Made by a program: the position numbers and the translations under genes
DNA from: Methylobacterium hispanicum
Lineage (GTDB): Bacteria; Pseudomonadota; Alphaproteobacteria; Rhizobiales; Beijerinckiaceae
DNA length: 64,000 nt
Reading direction: 5' to 3'
NCBI RefSeq assembly: GCF_022179285.1
Contig: NZ_BPQO01000005.1
Location: 124,001-188,000, forward strand
The notes under the pieces: model-generated
Seen by the model: the letters and a program-made list of their open reading frames with translations, nothing else
What the model was told of the DNA's origin: nothing
The model's database searches: none
Part shown: piece after piece, positions 39,588 through 48,333 of the stretch
Numbering within the stretch: the first letter of the stretch is position 1
Layout of the letters: the number at the start of each line of letters is the position of its first letter

Positions 39588-40295
39588 ATGCGGATCTGGG
39601 TCGCCCGACCGGAGCCCGGCGCCGCGCGCACGGCGGCCCGGCTGCGCGATCGCGGGCACCGGCCGCTCGTCGCGCCCGTCTTGGTCAGCCGTCCCACCGG
39701 CACCCGCCTCCCGGAGGGGCCCTTCGCCGGCCTCCTTCTCACGAGCGGGAACGGCCTCGACGCCCTGGACGCGGCCGCAGTCGCGCGGCTCGCCGGCACG
39801 GCGGTCTTCGCGGTGGGCGCGCGCACGGCAGAGGCCGCGACGCGCGCCGGCCTCGGACCGGTGCGCGCGGGAGCGGGAGACGCCGCCGCGCTCGCCCGGC
39901 TAGTCGCCGAGGCGCTGCCGCCCGGCGCGCGCCTGCTTCACCTCGCCGGGGCGGAGCGCAAGGCGGAGCCGGCCGCAACGCTCGTGCGCGCGGGCTACGA
40001 CGTGCAGGTCGAGATCGTCTACGCCGCCGAGCCGGTCGCCGTGCTGCCGCCCCCGGTCGCGGCCGCGCTCGGCGGTACCGAATCGCCCCTCGACGCAGCT
40101 CTCCATTACTCCCGCCGCAGCGCCGCGACGGCGCTTGTCCTCGCCGGGGATGCGGGTCTGGCCGAACCTTTCGGATCAATTCGACATTACTGCCTGTCGG
40201 AAGACGTGGCCGTCCCCCTGGCAGCGGCGGGCATTCCGATCCATTTCGTGCCGAGGCGGCCCCGCGAGGACGATCTCCTGGCGGGTCTGGACTGA
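39588..40295 (+). CDS. hemD: uroporphyrinogen-III synthase
   Basis: Cyclises hydroxymethylbilane to uroporphyrinogen III in haem, sirohaem and cobalamin synthesis. 235 residues with the two-lobed pattern typical of this poorly conserved family: WVARPEPGAARTAARL at the start, LLLTSGNGLDAL, VFAVGARTAEAA, LLHLAGAERK and the HYSRRSA segment in the second lobe. Its position just ahead of a mitofilin-like gene and hemY is the standard alphaproteobacterial arrangement and supports the call. Confidence 0.88.
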   Translation: MRIWVARPEPGAARTAARLRDRGHRPLVAPVLVSRPTGTRLPEGPFAGLLLTSGNGLDALDAAAVARLAGTAVFAVGARTAEAATRAGLGPVRAGAGDAAALARLVAEALPPGARLLHLAGAERKAEPAATLVRAGYDVQVEIVYAAEPVAVLPPPVAAALGGTESPLDAALHYSRRSAATALVLAGDAGLAEPFGSIRHYCLSEDVAVPLAAAGIPIHFVPRRPREDDLLAGLD

Positions 40296-40435
40296 CGCCG
40301 TAACGCGCGTGTCGTGGAAGGGCTCGCGCGCGCCGAGCCCGCGGTGTTAGGACGGCGGCCAAGCGCGGCCGGGTGCGCCGGCTGCGGCGGCATCCGCCCG
40401 GCGGTCGAACCGCTGAGACTGGAGAGAGACGGCCC

Positions 40436-42511
40436 GTGAAGCCACCATCCAACGACGCGAACCGCCCGAACCCGACCGCGCCCGGCAAGGGTGGCGAGAA
40501 GGGCGGCGACAAGGCAAGCGGCACGGGTGCCGAAGCGGCCAAGCCCGGCATCGCCGGCCAGCAGCCCCGTCCAGACGTCAGGCCCGAGCCGGGCAAGCCC
40601 GACCAGAAGGATGCTCCGAAGGCGGAGGGGAAGCCCTCCGGTTCGTCCACGCCACAGGCCGGAAGGCCCTCCGGACCGGCGCCGACGGGCGGGACCACCC
40701 CCACCGCCAAGGCGGCGGCCGAGCCGCCGAAGCCCGAGACCGCGCCGGTCGAGTCGGCGCGTCCCGGCATGCCCGCTGGCTCACCTCTGGGAGCGGGCGC
40801 AGCCCGGAGCGAGCCCACCAAGGCGGCGACCCCTGGCGCGGGCTCGTCGGCGTCGACGGCATCCGGCACGCTCAAGCCCGAGCCCGTCGGCAAGCCGGGC
40901 GAGGCCAAACCCGTCGATCCCAAATCCGCCGACACAAAGCCCGGCGCCGCCAAGGCCGAGCCGTTCCGGGCCGGCGGAAACGTCACGGACGGCCCTATTC
41001 TGGACCTGAAGGCCAAGCGCGTTCCCGATCCGGCGGAAGCCGCCAAGGGCGGCGCCGCTCCGACGGGCGCGAGGACCGAGCCCGGCAGGGACGCATCCAA
41101 GGACGGCCCGAAGCCCGCATCCGCCGCGAGCCCGATCCCGAAGGCGGCCCCGGCCGCCGAGGCGGCGCGGGGCGGCGCCGGCTTCGGATCGATGGCGGCT
41201 GCCGGTCTGCTCGGCGGCGTGATCGGTGCGGGCCTACTTTTCGGAGCCGACCGCGCCGGGCTGCTCCCGCCGCGCGAGGATGGGCGGGTTGCGGCGCTGG
41301 AGCAACGCATCGCGGGTCTCGCGCCGCGCGACGCGCTCACAGCCCTCGACAAGCGCGTCTCTGGCACTGAAACGGCCCTGAAGTCGCTTCCCGAGGCGGT
41401 GAAGGCTGCCGAGGCAACCGCCAAGCAGGCGCTCGCACAGGCTGGCCAACAGGGCGGTCCGTCCGCCGAGGGTGATCGCGGAGCCGCGCCGGCGCTGCCG
41501 GCAGACGTCTTGGCTCGCCTCGATAGCCTCGACCAGCGCGTCTCGGCCCTTCAGGAGGAGCCCGGCAAGGACGGTCAGGCCGCCGTGCAGCCGGCGCCGG
41601 AGTTCGCCGGCGTTCCGGACCGGTTGAAGGCGCTCGAAGACAAGGCCGCGGCGCCTCCGCAGGAACTCGATCAGCGCATCGCCGCCCTCCAGGCCGACGT
41701 CGAGAGCCGCACCACGGCGAATGCGGAGGCTGACCGTACCCTCGGGCAGCGCCTCGATGCCCTCCAGCAGGCTCTGGATGAGCGGGTAAAGAGCGCGACC
41801 GAGGCCGTGGAGAAGGCCACGCAGGCGAGCCAGCAGGCGGCCGAGGCCGGACGCACGCAGGCGCAGGAGACGACGCGTGCGCTTGAGCGCGCGCAGCACG
41901 AGCAGGCTGACAAGATCGCGGCCCTCGACAAGGCGGTCGGACAGCGGGCGGAGGCCGCGACCGTGCAGGCCGCCCTCAGGGTCGTCGCGGCCGACAGGGT
42001 CGCGACCGCGCTCTCAACCGGTGCGCCCTACGCCGAGCCGCTGACCACGCTGCGCAAGCTCGAGACCGGCGATTCTGCCCGTCTCGACGCGCTGGCGCCG
42101 TTTGCCGAGGCGGGGGCGCCGACCACGGCCCAGCTCGCCGCCGAGTTCCGCCCGGTGGCCGAGAAGGCTGCCGCGGCGCGTCGGGCCTCCGAGGCTCGGA
42201 GCGTCGCCGAGAACGGTGACATCAAGGCGAAGCTTCTTAGCATGGCTGATTCGATCGTTCAGGTGCGCCGGGTCGATGCGCCACCGGCCTCAGGCGGCCG
42301 ACCCGCCGGCGAGAATCCGGTGGAGAAGGTACAGGCTGCGCTGGACCGCGGCGCCTTGCAGGACGCGGTTACGGCGTTCGAGGGCCTCCCGCAGGAGGCC
42401 AAGGCCGAGGCCGGTCCCTTCGGTGAGAAGCTCAAAGCCCGCAATGCGGCCGCGCAGGCCGCCCGCGCCCTCCTATCCGACGCGTTCAAGACCCTTCCTG
42501 CCGGGCCCTGA
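40436..42511 (+). CDS. mitofilin/Mic60-like inner-membrane protein
   Basis: A 691-residue protein with a GTG start behind GGAGAGAG. Residues 1-240 are Pro/Ala/Lys/Gly-rich and disordered. One transmembrane helix lies near 250-272 (MAAAGLLGGVIGAGLLFGAD). A long coiled-coil region (about 280-520) and a compact helical C-terminal domain typical of bacterial Mic60 follow. Alphaproteobacterial Mic60 is the ancestor of the mitochondrial crista-junction protein and shapes intracytoplasmic membranes or tethers the envelope. The hemD-mic60-hemY order is conserved. Confidence 0.82.
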   Translation: MKPPSNDANRPNPTAPGKGGEKGGDKASGTGAEAAKPGIAGQQPRPDVRPEPGKPDQKDAPKAEGKPSGSSTPQAGRPSGPAPTGGTTPTAKAAAEPPKPETAPVESARPGMPAGSPLGAGAARSEPTKAATPGAGSSASTASGTLKPEPVGKPGEAKPVDPKSADTKPGAAKAEPFRAGGNVTDGPILDLKAKRVPDPAEAAKGGAAPTGARTEPGRDASKDGPKPASAASPIPKAAPAAEAARGGAGFGSMAAAGLLGGVIGAGLLFGADRAGLLPPREDGRVAALEQRIAGLAPRDALTALDKRVSGTETALKSLPEAVKAAEATAKQALAQAGQQGGPSAEGDRGAAPALPADVLARLDSLDQRVSALQEEPGKDGQAAVQPAPEFAGVPDRLKALEDKAAAPPQELDQRIAALQADVESRTTANAEADRTLGQRLDALQQALDERVKSATEAVEKATQASQQAAEAGRTQAQETTRALERAQHEQADKIAALDKAVGQRAEAATVQAALRVVAADRVATALSTGAPYAEPLTTLRKLETGDSARLDALAPFAEAGAPTTAQLAAEFRPVAEKAAAARRASEARSVAENGDIKAKLLSMADSIVQVRRVDAPPASGGRPAGENPVEKVQAALDRGALQDAVTAFEGLPQEAKAEAGPFGEKLKARNAAAQAARALLSDAFKTLPAGP

Positions 42512-42603
42512 GACCGGGCGAGCGCCCCAGTATCGGCCCGGCCGAAATCTCGTTGTCCATCCGCGCGGCGCGTCCCGGCAGCGCCCACAGGAGTATTCAA
42601 TCG

Positions 42604-44088
42604 ATGTGGCGTGCCCTCGCCTTTCTGGCCCTTCTCGCCCTGGCTGCCTTCGGGGCGGTCTGGATCGCCGATCGGCCCGGCACCGTGACCATCGTGTGGA
42701 ACGGCTACGAGGTCGCCACCAGCCTGGCGATCGGGCTGGTCGGGGTCCTCGTGGCCGCCGTCGCGATCGGTCTCCTGTGGGCGGTCGTGCGCGGCGTCAT
42801 CGGCCTGCCGGAGATCCTGGTCCGCGGCTCGCGCGAGCGGCGCCGGGCGAAGGGGTTCACGGCGCTCTCGCGCGGGATGGTGGCGGTCGGCTCCGGTGAC
42901 CCGCTGGCTGCGCGCCGCCACGCGAGCGACGCCGAACGCCTGCTCGGACCTGAACCGCTGACGCTCCTGCTCAAGGCGCAGGCTGCGCAGATCTCGGGCG
43001 ACCGGGAGGCGGCCGAGAACGCGTTCCAGCGCATGGCGGACGATCCGGAGACGCGCGTGCTCGGCCTGCGCGGGCTGTTCGTCGAGGCGCGCCGCCGCGA
43101 GGACGAGACTGCGGCCCGCGCCTACGCGGTCGAGGCGGCCCGCCTCGCTCCCAGTGTGACCTGGGCCAACGAAGCCGTGCTTGAGGCGCAGTGCGCCGAC
43201 GGCGACTGGTCTGGAGCCCTCGAGACCGTGGAGCGGCGCGGCTCGTTGGGCCTGCTCGACAAGAGCGTGGCGCGCCGCCAGCGCGCCGTCCTGCTCACGG
43301 CGGGAGCCCAGCGCCGAGAGGCCGGCGAGCCGGAGGCGGCGTTGGAGCGTGCCATGCAGGCCGTGAAGCTCTCGCCCGACCTTGTGCCCGCCGCCTGCAT
43401 CGCCGGCCGCCTGCTCGCCCGCCGCGGGGACCTGCGCAAAGCGTCGAAGATCTTGGAGGCCGCCTGGAAGGCGAACCCGCATCCCGATCTCGCCAAGGTC
43501 TATCTCGGCCTCAGGACGGGCGACTCCGTGCGCGACCGGCTCGCCCGCGCCGAAACGCTGGCCAAACTCTCGTCCTGGCACCCCGAGGCACGCCTCGCCG
43601 TGGCGCAGGCCGCGCTGGACGCGCGCGATTTCGTGCAGGCCCGCGACGCGCTGAAACCGCTCCTCAACGAGCGCCCGACCGTGCGCACCTGCTTGCTGAT
43701 GGCCCGGATCGAGGAAGCCGAGCACGGTGCCGGCTCGGGCCGGGCGCGTGAGTGGCTCGCACGCGCCGCCCATGCTCCGCGTGATCCGCTGTGGATCGCC
43801 GACAGCGTCGTCTCGGAGACTTGGGCGCCGATCTCCCCCGTCACCGGCCGCCTTGACGCGTTCGCGTGGCGTGAACCGCCGAACGCTCTGACGGGACCGA
43901 CAGAGGCGAGCGTCGAGTCGAATGCGCTCGATGCATCGCCCGCCGCGGCGGCGGACCGATCGCCAGCCGTCATCGAAGAGGCACAGCCTGTCGTCGGAGC
44001 CGCCAGCCCGGTGGTCCTGCCGGTTCCAGGTCCCTCGCAGCACCCCGCCGCGACACCCGTCCAGGCGGACGCACGCCGCATCGCCTGA
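42604..44088 (+). CDS. hemY: HemY-like TPR membrane protein
   Basis: A 494-residue protein with two N-terminal transmembrane helices (near 4-20 and 40-62) and a large TPR-like helical domain (about 90-420), then a Pro/Ala/Ser-rich tail. This is the enterobacterial-type HemY (HemY_N domain), not protoporphyrinogen oxidase. It accompanies haem-synthesis genes and its role is uncertain. The ATG at 42604 is 10 bp after AGGAG; an upstream in-frame start adds residues without similarity. Confidence 0.85.
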   Translation: MWRALAFLALLALAAFGAVWIADRPGTVTIVWNGYEVATSLAIGLVGVLVAAVAIGLLWAVVRGVIGLPEILVRGSRERRRAKGFTALSRGMVAVGSGDPLAARRHASDAERLLGPEPLTLLLKAQAAQISGDREAAENAFQRMADDPETRVLGLRGLFVEARRREDETAARAYAVEAARLAPSVTWANEAVLEAQCADGDWSGALETVERRGSLGLLDKSVARRQRAVLLTAGAQRREAGEPEAALERAMQAVKLSPDLVPAACIAGRLLARRGDLRKASKILEAAWKANPHPDLAKVYLGLRTGDSVRDRLARAETLAKLSSWHPEARLAVAQAALDARDFVQARDALKPLLNERPTVRTCLLMARIEEAEHGAGSGRAREWLARAAHAPRDPLWIADSVVSETWAPISPVTGRLDAFAWREPPNALTGPTEASVESNALDASPAAAADRSPAVIEEAQPVVGAASPVVLPVPGPSQHPAATPVQADARRIA

Positions 44089-44236
44089 TCCAGGATGAGC
44101 CTCGATCCGAGTCCTCGCACCGATAGCCTCGATACAGGTAGGATGCAGGTCATGCACACCCACCCCTCACGCCGGGATCGTTCATCGTGGAGCCGGTGAT
44201 GCGTCGCTCTCCGGTCTTCCCGGTCTGGTGACGTTC

Positions 44237-44707
44237 ATGGTGACGACGACTGATGACGAGGAGCGGACTGCGCGCCGACAGATCGGCGCGCTGCCCTTCC
44301 AGCGCGGTGACGACGGCGAGACCGCCGTGCTGCTCGTCACGTCGCGGGAGAGCCGGCGCTGGGTCATTCCGAAAGGCTGGCCGATGAAAGGCCGGAAGCC
44401 GTACGAGGCGGCGGCGCGCGAGGCCTACGAGGAGGCCGGCCTCGTCGGGCAGATCGGCAAGCGCCCACTCGGCTTTTACCTCTACGAGAAGCGCCTGAAG
44501 AACCGTGGTTCGGTTCTGTGCCAAGTAAAGGTTTTCCCACTGGAGGTTCGCAAACAACTCTCTCGGTGGCCGGAGCAGCACCAGCGCGAACTGCGGTGGT
44601 TCAGCCCCGCCGACGCCGCCGAGGCTGTGAACGAGCCGGGCCTCGCCGCGATCATCCGCGCCACACTGAAGCGGCACAAGGATCCCGGCGACACCAGAAA
44701 GGTGTGA
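44237..44707 (+). CDS. Nudix hydrolase
   Basis: A 156-residue pyrophosphohydrolase of the group that acts on diphosphoinositol or dinucleoside polyphosphates. The Nudix helix carries REAYEEAGL in GRKPYEAAAREAYEEAGLVG, so the main metal-binding glutamates are present. The first Glu of the strict Nudix box (eight before the Arg) is replaced. KGWPMKG precedes it, as in many rhizobial relatives. A GTG at 44228 is an alternative start; neither has a clear ribosome-binding site. Confidence 0.85.
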   Translation: MVTTTDDEERTARRQIGALPFQRGDDGETAVLLVTSRESRRWVIPKGWPMKGRKPYEAAAREAYEEAGLVGQIGKRPLGFYLYEKRLKNRGSVLCQVKVFPLEVRKQLSRWPEQHQRELRWFSPADAAEAVNEPGLAAIIRATLKRHKDPGDTRKV

Positions 44708-44861
44708 CGTTGACGGCCGGGATTCCGGGCTGCATGGGCTCGTCGAAAAGTTGTCCCGTCGGCGAAATGTGTGACGGAAGCGGATTGCCAAGCCACAGCC
44801 GATCCGTTAAAGCCCCTCTCGTCGACGGCAGCACCAGACGAGGCGCTCCAACGACCCGCTT

Positions 44862-44936
44862 GCTGCGGTAGCTCAGTGGTAGAGCACTTCATTGGTAATG
44901 AAGAGGTCGAGAGTTCAATCCTCTCTCGCAGCACCA
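44862..44936 (+). tRNA. tRNA-Thr (GGT)
   Basis: A 75-nt cloverleaf: acceptor GCTGCGG with TCGCAGC, anticodon stem CTTCA/TGAAG around TTGGTAA (anticodon GGT), T-loop GTTCAATCC and an encoded CCA. It marks the boundary between the conserved block and the accessory region. Confidence 0.96.
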
Positions 44937-45226
44937 GCTTTCTAATCAGCATCGCCTCATAAGCCCGATACATATGATCGCGCGCGACTCTTGCGATCGT
45001 AGGATGTATGCGGCGCTTGAACGATCGACTGAGCTTACTCGACCACAGGCTAAGTAATCCGGCTCGTACGCAGTCGAACGATACGCTACTCTCCACGCGG
45101 AGCGTATCTCAGAGTCTGTTTGATTGGGCTGGAGAGTGGCGCGTTGGCTTCGTGAGGAGAAGCCGCGGTGGACGGACGCAAATCGTGAGACTTACCGGGG
45201 TCAGTGTAGTCGCTCCTCGAGTGACG

Positions 45227-45772
45227 TGACGGACGCGCAGTGGACGAGGGTGGCGCCGCTGCTGGCAGGCTACGATCCGCTGGCGGCGGCGTGAGATGGT
45301 CAACGCTCGCCTGCACCTGGGAGAGGACCGGCTGTCCCTGGCGCTGCCTGCCGTCCGACTTTGGTCCCTGGGAGACGGTATGCACGTGGCACGACCGCTT
45401 CCGGGCCAACGGATCTGGCCAGAGACCCCCGCCCTGCTGACGCGGCCGACCGGCCCAGTCCAAGACTGCAATCGTCGACCCGTAACGTGTCTGGGTCGCA
45501 GGCCGGGGTGCAGGGCATGGACGGCAAGAAGAAGGTCTGGGGATCATGCGCTACGTGCTCGACTGCTCCCGCGGCTTCGTTCTGTCGGCTCTCATCACGG
45601 CCGGCAACGTACACGACACCTGGACGGCAGGCTGGCTGTTCGACCGTGCCCCTCACGGCATGCAATGCATCCCGTCGCCTCGCACATCAGGTCGATCCAG
45701 ACCCGTGCATGAAGCCCCGCATCGCCCGCACGCTCGGATCGTGATTCATCGGTTCTTGACCGACCCGCTCTA
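45227..45772 (+). pseudogene. IS5-family transposase remnant, frameshifted
   Basis: Pieces of one transposase appear in order but in three frames. They are VTDAQWTRVAPLLAG from 45227, GCPWRCLPSDFGPWETVCTW near 45330-45390, QGMDGKKKVWG near 45510-45540 and RYVLDCSRGFVLSALITAGN onward from 45549. These match the N-terminal helix-turn region, the WR-LP-FGPW-TV signature and the second catalytic block of IS5-type DDE enzymes. At least three frameshifts and a missing middle and end make it dead. No terminal inverted repeats could be defined with confidence. Confidence 0.75.
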
Positions 45773-46302
45773 ACCCGCCGCCAGGCCGAACCGCCAGCGT
45801 CGCCTCCATCCATGGGCCCCGTGCTCAGGAGGCCACTTGCCGGTGCCCCTCGTCGGACGGTGTGCCGTAGCTCCTTCACTGCCGCCGTCATGCGGCCGGG
45901 TGACGTCTCTGCCCGTCCGTTCTGTCGGCTCCCCACGATCAAAACCCAGCCCGTCCCGTCTTGCGCTCTGCGAACATATGCGTCCGACAGCGCTCGCGGC
46001 CACATGGGCCAAGTACAACATCTCTTATATATGATATATGATCTTGCTGCTGACGTCGGTGGTTGTTATGGAGGGTGGGGATCCGGCGCTGTGCGCGGAG
46101 GATGGTCGTCGGGATACGGGAACGCCACCCGGATCCGGAAGGGCCGGAATCGGCACGGCGGAACCGACGTCGGGGCCGGGCGGTGGAGGTATCGCCCGGG
46201 ATCCAGGAGAGCCGAACGGCCGAGGCGCGGAACCGGACCACGACGGAACAAGACATAGCTCGCAGAAGATCGCGGCCTGAGCCGCGGCGCAGGGAGGAGC
46301 GT
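45773..46302. other. 530-bp gap leading into the importer operon
   Basis: No convincing gene. The left half has lost coding character and may be insertion-sequence debris. An AT-rich island at 46015-46050 holds operator site 1. About 260 bp of leader then precede the ATPase start, long for this region. Confidence 0.5.
46022..46035. promoter_or_regulatory. operator-like site 1 (11/14 match)
   Basis: CTCTTATATATGAT matches 11 of 14 positions of the palindrome GTCTTATATAAGAC found perfect at 59964. It lies in the only AT-rich patch upstream of the ATPase gene, 268 bp before its start. Confidence 0.5.
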
Positions 46303-47073
46303 ATGGGCTTGAAGGAAGCATTGCTGCAGGTGGACGGCGTCACGCTGCAGTACAAGACGCCGCATCACCTGATCACGGCGACCTACCGGGTCAGCTTCGA
46401 CGTCCTGCCGGGCGATCGCTTCGTCCTGCTGGGCCCCTCAGGCTGCGGGAAGTCGACCCTGCTCAAGGCGGTGGGCGGCTACATGCCCCCGACCGAGGGC
46501 GAGATCCGGCTCAAGGGCCGGCCCGTCACGGGCCCCGGCCCCGACCGGATGATGGTCTTCCAGGAGTTCGACCAGCTCCTGCCCTGGAAGACGGTCAAGC
46601 AGAACGTAATCTTCGCCCTCGAAGCCTCGGGCCGCCTCACGGGACGGGCCGCCGAGGAGCGGGCGATGGCCTATATCGACAAGGTCAACCTCACCAAGTT
46701 CGCCGACAGCTACCCGCACATGCTCTCGGGCGGCATGAAGCAGCGCGTCGCCATCGCGCGCGGCATGGCGATGGAGCCCGACATCCTGCTGATGGACGAG
46801 CCCTTCGCGGCGCTCGACGCGCTCACCCGCCGCAAGATGCAGGACGAGCTGCTGATGCTGTGGGAGGAGACCCGCTTCACGGTCCTGTTCGTCACCCACT
46901 CCATCCCCGAGGCGATCAAGATCGGCTCGCGCATCCTCCTGCTCTCGCCCCATCCCGGCGAGGTGAAGGCCGAGCTCAACAGCGCCGGCTCCGTCATCGA
47001 GCAGGCCGAGCTGGAGAGCCGCATCCAGCAGATGCTGTTCGCCGAGGAGATCAAGGAGGCGGAGAATGTCTAG
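46303..47073 (+). CDS. ABC transporter ATP-binding protein, NitT/TauT family
   Basis: A 256-residue ATPase of the nitrate/sulfonate/taurine importer family (SsuB/TauB-like). Walker A GPSGCGKST is at 44-52, Q-loop in VFQEFDQLLPWKT, signature LSGGMKQR near 146, Walker B ILLMDEPFAALD near 164, and H-loop in VTHSIPEA. The ATG follows GGGAGGAG. Its end overlaps the permease start by 8 bp. The binding protein is not in this unit but starts 350 bp after the permease behind its own operator. Confidence 0.92.
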   Translation: MGLKEALLQVDGVTLQYKTPHHLITATYRVSFDVLPGDRFVLLGPSGCGKSTLLKAVGGYMPPTEGEIRLKGRPVTGPGPDRMMVFQEFDQLLPWKTVKQNVIFALEASGRLTGRAAEERAMAYIDKVNLTKFADSYPHMLSGGMKQRVAIARGMAMEPDILLMDEPFAALDALTRRKMQDELLMLWEETRFTVLFVTHSIPEAIKIGSRILLLSPHPGEVKAELNSAGSVIEQAELESRIQQMLFAEEIKEAENV

Positions 47074-47983
47074 CGCGAACGCCCTCGCGGAGGCCGGCAC
47101 CATGTCCGCGCCCTCCTCCCTGTCCGCGCCTGCCCGGCCGGAGATCGTCCGCGACCGCACCGGCCCGATGGGCGGCACCGTGGTCGAGAAGCCGCTCTCG
47201 ACGCTGGAGCTGCTCTACAACCAGGGCTGGCTGCGCAAGATCCTGATCCTGGCCGTGCTGGCGCTGATCTGGGAGGCCTACGGGCGCTACCTCGACAACG
47301 ACCTGCTCTTCCCCACCTTCTCGGCGACGCTCGGGGCCTTCTTCCGCGGCGTGGCGGACGGCACCCTGCCGCTGCGCGCCTGGGGCTCGGTGAAGATCCT
47401 GCTGGTCGGCTACGGCCTCGGCATCCTGCTGGCCACCGTGCTCACGGGCATCGCCATCGCCTCGCGGATCGGCACCGACTTCCTCGAGACCATGACGTCG
47501 ATGCTGAACCCGCTGCCGGCCATCGCGCTCCTGCCGCTGGCGCTGATCTGGTTCGGACTTGGCAACGGCAGCCTCGTCTTCGTGCTGGTGCACTCCGTGA
47601 CCTGGGCGATCGCGCTCAACACCCATTCGGGCTTCCTCTCGGTCAGCCGCACGCTGAAGATGGTCGGGCGCAACTACGGGCTCAGCGGCGCGGGGCTGAT
47701 CCGCAAGATCCTGATCCCGGCGGCCTTCCCGTCGATCCTCACCGGCCTGAAGGTCGGCTGGGCCTTCGCGTGGCGCACGCTCATCGCGGCGGAGCTGGTC
47801 TTCGGCGTGTCCTCGGGATCGGGCGGCCTCGGCTGGTTCATCTTCGAGAACAAGAACATGCTCGATATCCCGAACGTGTTCGCCGGACTCCTCACCGTGA
47901 TCCTGATCGGCCTCGTGGTCGAGAACCTGATCTTCCAGACGATCGAGCGCCACACCATCCGGCGCTGGGGCATGCAGGCCTGA
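47066..47983 (+). CDS. ABC transporter permease, NitT/TauT family
   Basis: A 305-residue inner-membrane permease (SsuC/TauC-like) with about six transmembrane helices after a 60-residue cytoplasmic N-terminus. The EAA loop that docks the ATPase is visible around AGLIRKILIPAAFPSILTGL. Two in-frame ATGs 36 bp apart near the start are both possible; the first overlaps the ATPase gene and suggests coupled translation. Confidence 0.9.
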   Translation: MSSANALAEAGTMSAPSSLSAPARPEIVRDRTGPMGGTVVEKPLSTLELLYNQGWLRKILILAVLALIWEAYGRYLDNDLLFPTFSATLGAFFRGVADGTLPLRAWGSVKILLVGYGLGILLATVLTGIAIASRIGTDFLETMTSMLNPLPAIALLPLALIWFGLGNGSLVFVLVHSVTWAIALNTHSGFLSVSRTLKMVGRNYGLSGAGLIRKILIPAAFPSILTGLKVGWAFAWRTLIAAELVFGVSSGSGGLGWFIFENKNMLDIPNVFAGLLTVILIGLVVENLIFQTIERHTIRRWGMQA

Positions 47984-48100
47984 CCGGCCCGCCGAATCCG
48001 CGCGACCCGCGTCCCGGGGCCCTTTCACGGCGCCCAGGATGCGGGCGCGGCGATCGGCTCCGATGCTCCCCTTCGACGCCCGCGTGGCCGTTCGCCGAAC

Positions 48101-48170
48101 CGCCACCGCGTCGTCACCGCGTCGTCACCGCGTCCTCCACCGCGTATCACCGCGAGGCGCACCGCGTCGT
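48101..48170. repeat. short tandem CACCGCGTCGT repeats
   Basis: Five or six degenerate copies of a 10-12 bp unit (CACCGCGTCGT and close variants) lie in the 350-bp gap between the permease and the binding protein. No gene is seen in this gap; the rest holds operator site 2 and a promoter. Confidence 0.6.
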
Positions 48171-48226
48171 CGCCTCGAGGCTAACGCGCCCGCCGGGCCC
48201 CTGCAGGGATCCGCCCCGCCGGGCAA

Positions 48227-48240
48227 AACATATATAAGAC
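48227..48240. promoter_or_regulatory. operator-like site 2 (11/14 match)
   Basis: AACATATATAAGAC keeps the full right half of GTCTTATATAAGAC and matches 11 of 14 positions. It ends 9 bp before a -35 element, so a bound protein would touch or precede RNA polymerase. Confidence 0.55.
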
Positions 48241-48249
48241 ATATGAGTG

Positions 48250-48277
48250 TTGACACGCCCCGACCCGGGCGTATCCT
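48250..48277 (+). promoter_or_regulatory. sigma-70-like promoter of the binding-protein/sdh/fum operon
   Basis: TTGACA (48250-48255) and TATCCT (48272-48277) are 16 bp apart. The start of transcription would be near 48284, 50 bp before the binding-protein ATG. Confidence 0.6.
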
Positions 48278-48333
48278 CGCAACGACGCCGACGGGTCGCA
48301 CAGATCGGCGCACAGAACGGGTGAGGGAACGCC

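Noticed and set aside
44911..44936. Attachment site at the 3' end of tRNA-Thr
   Set aside because: I saw no direct repeat of the tRNA end elsewhere in the window and no integrase, so the site is not supported.
45773..46020. Possible genes on either strand after the IS remnant
   Set aside because: Frames are short, unlike any family, with no ribosome-binding site and mixed composition typical of decayed sequence.
48101..48170. CRISPR-like array
   Set aside because: Units are only 10-12 bp, without spacers of constant length and without cas genes; simple tandem repeats explain them.
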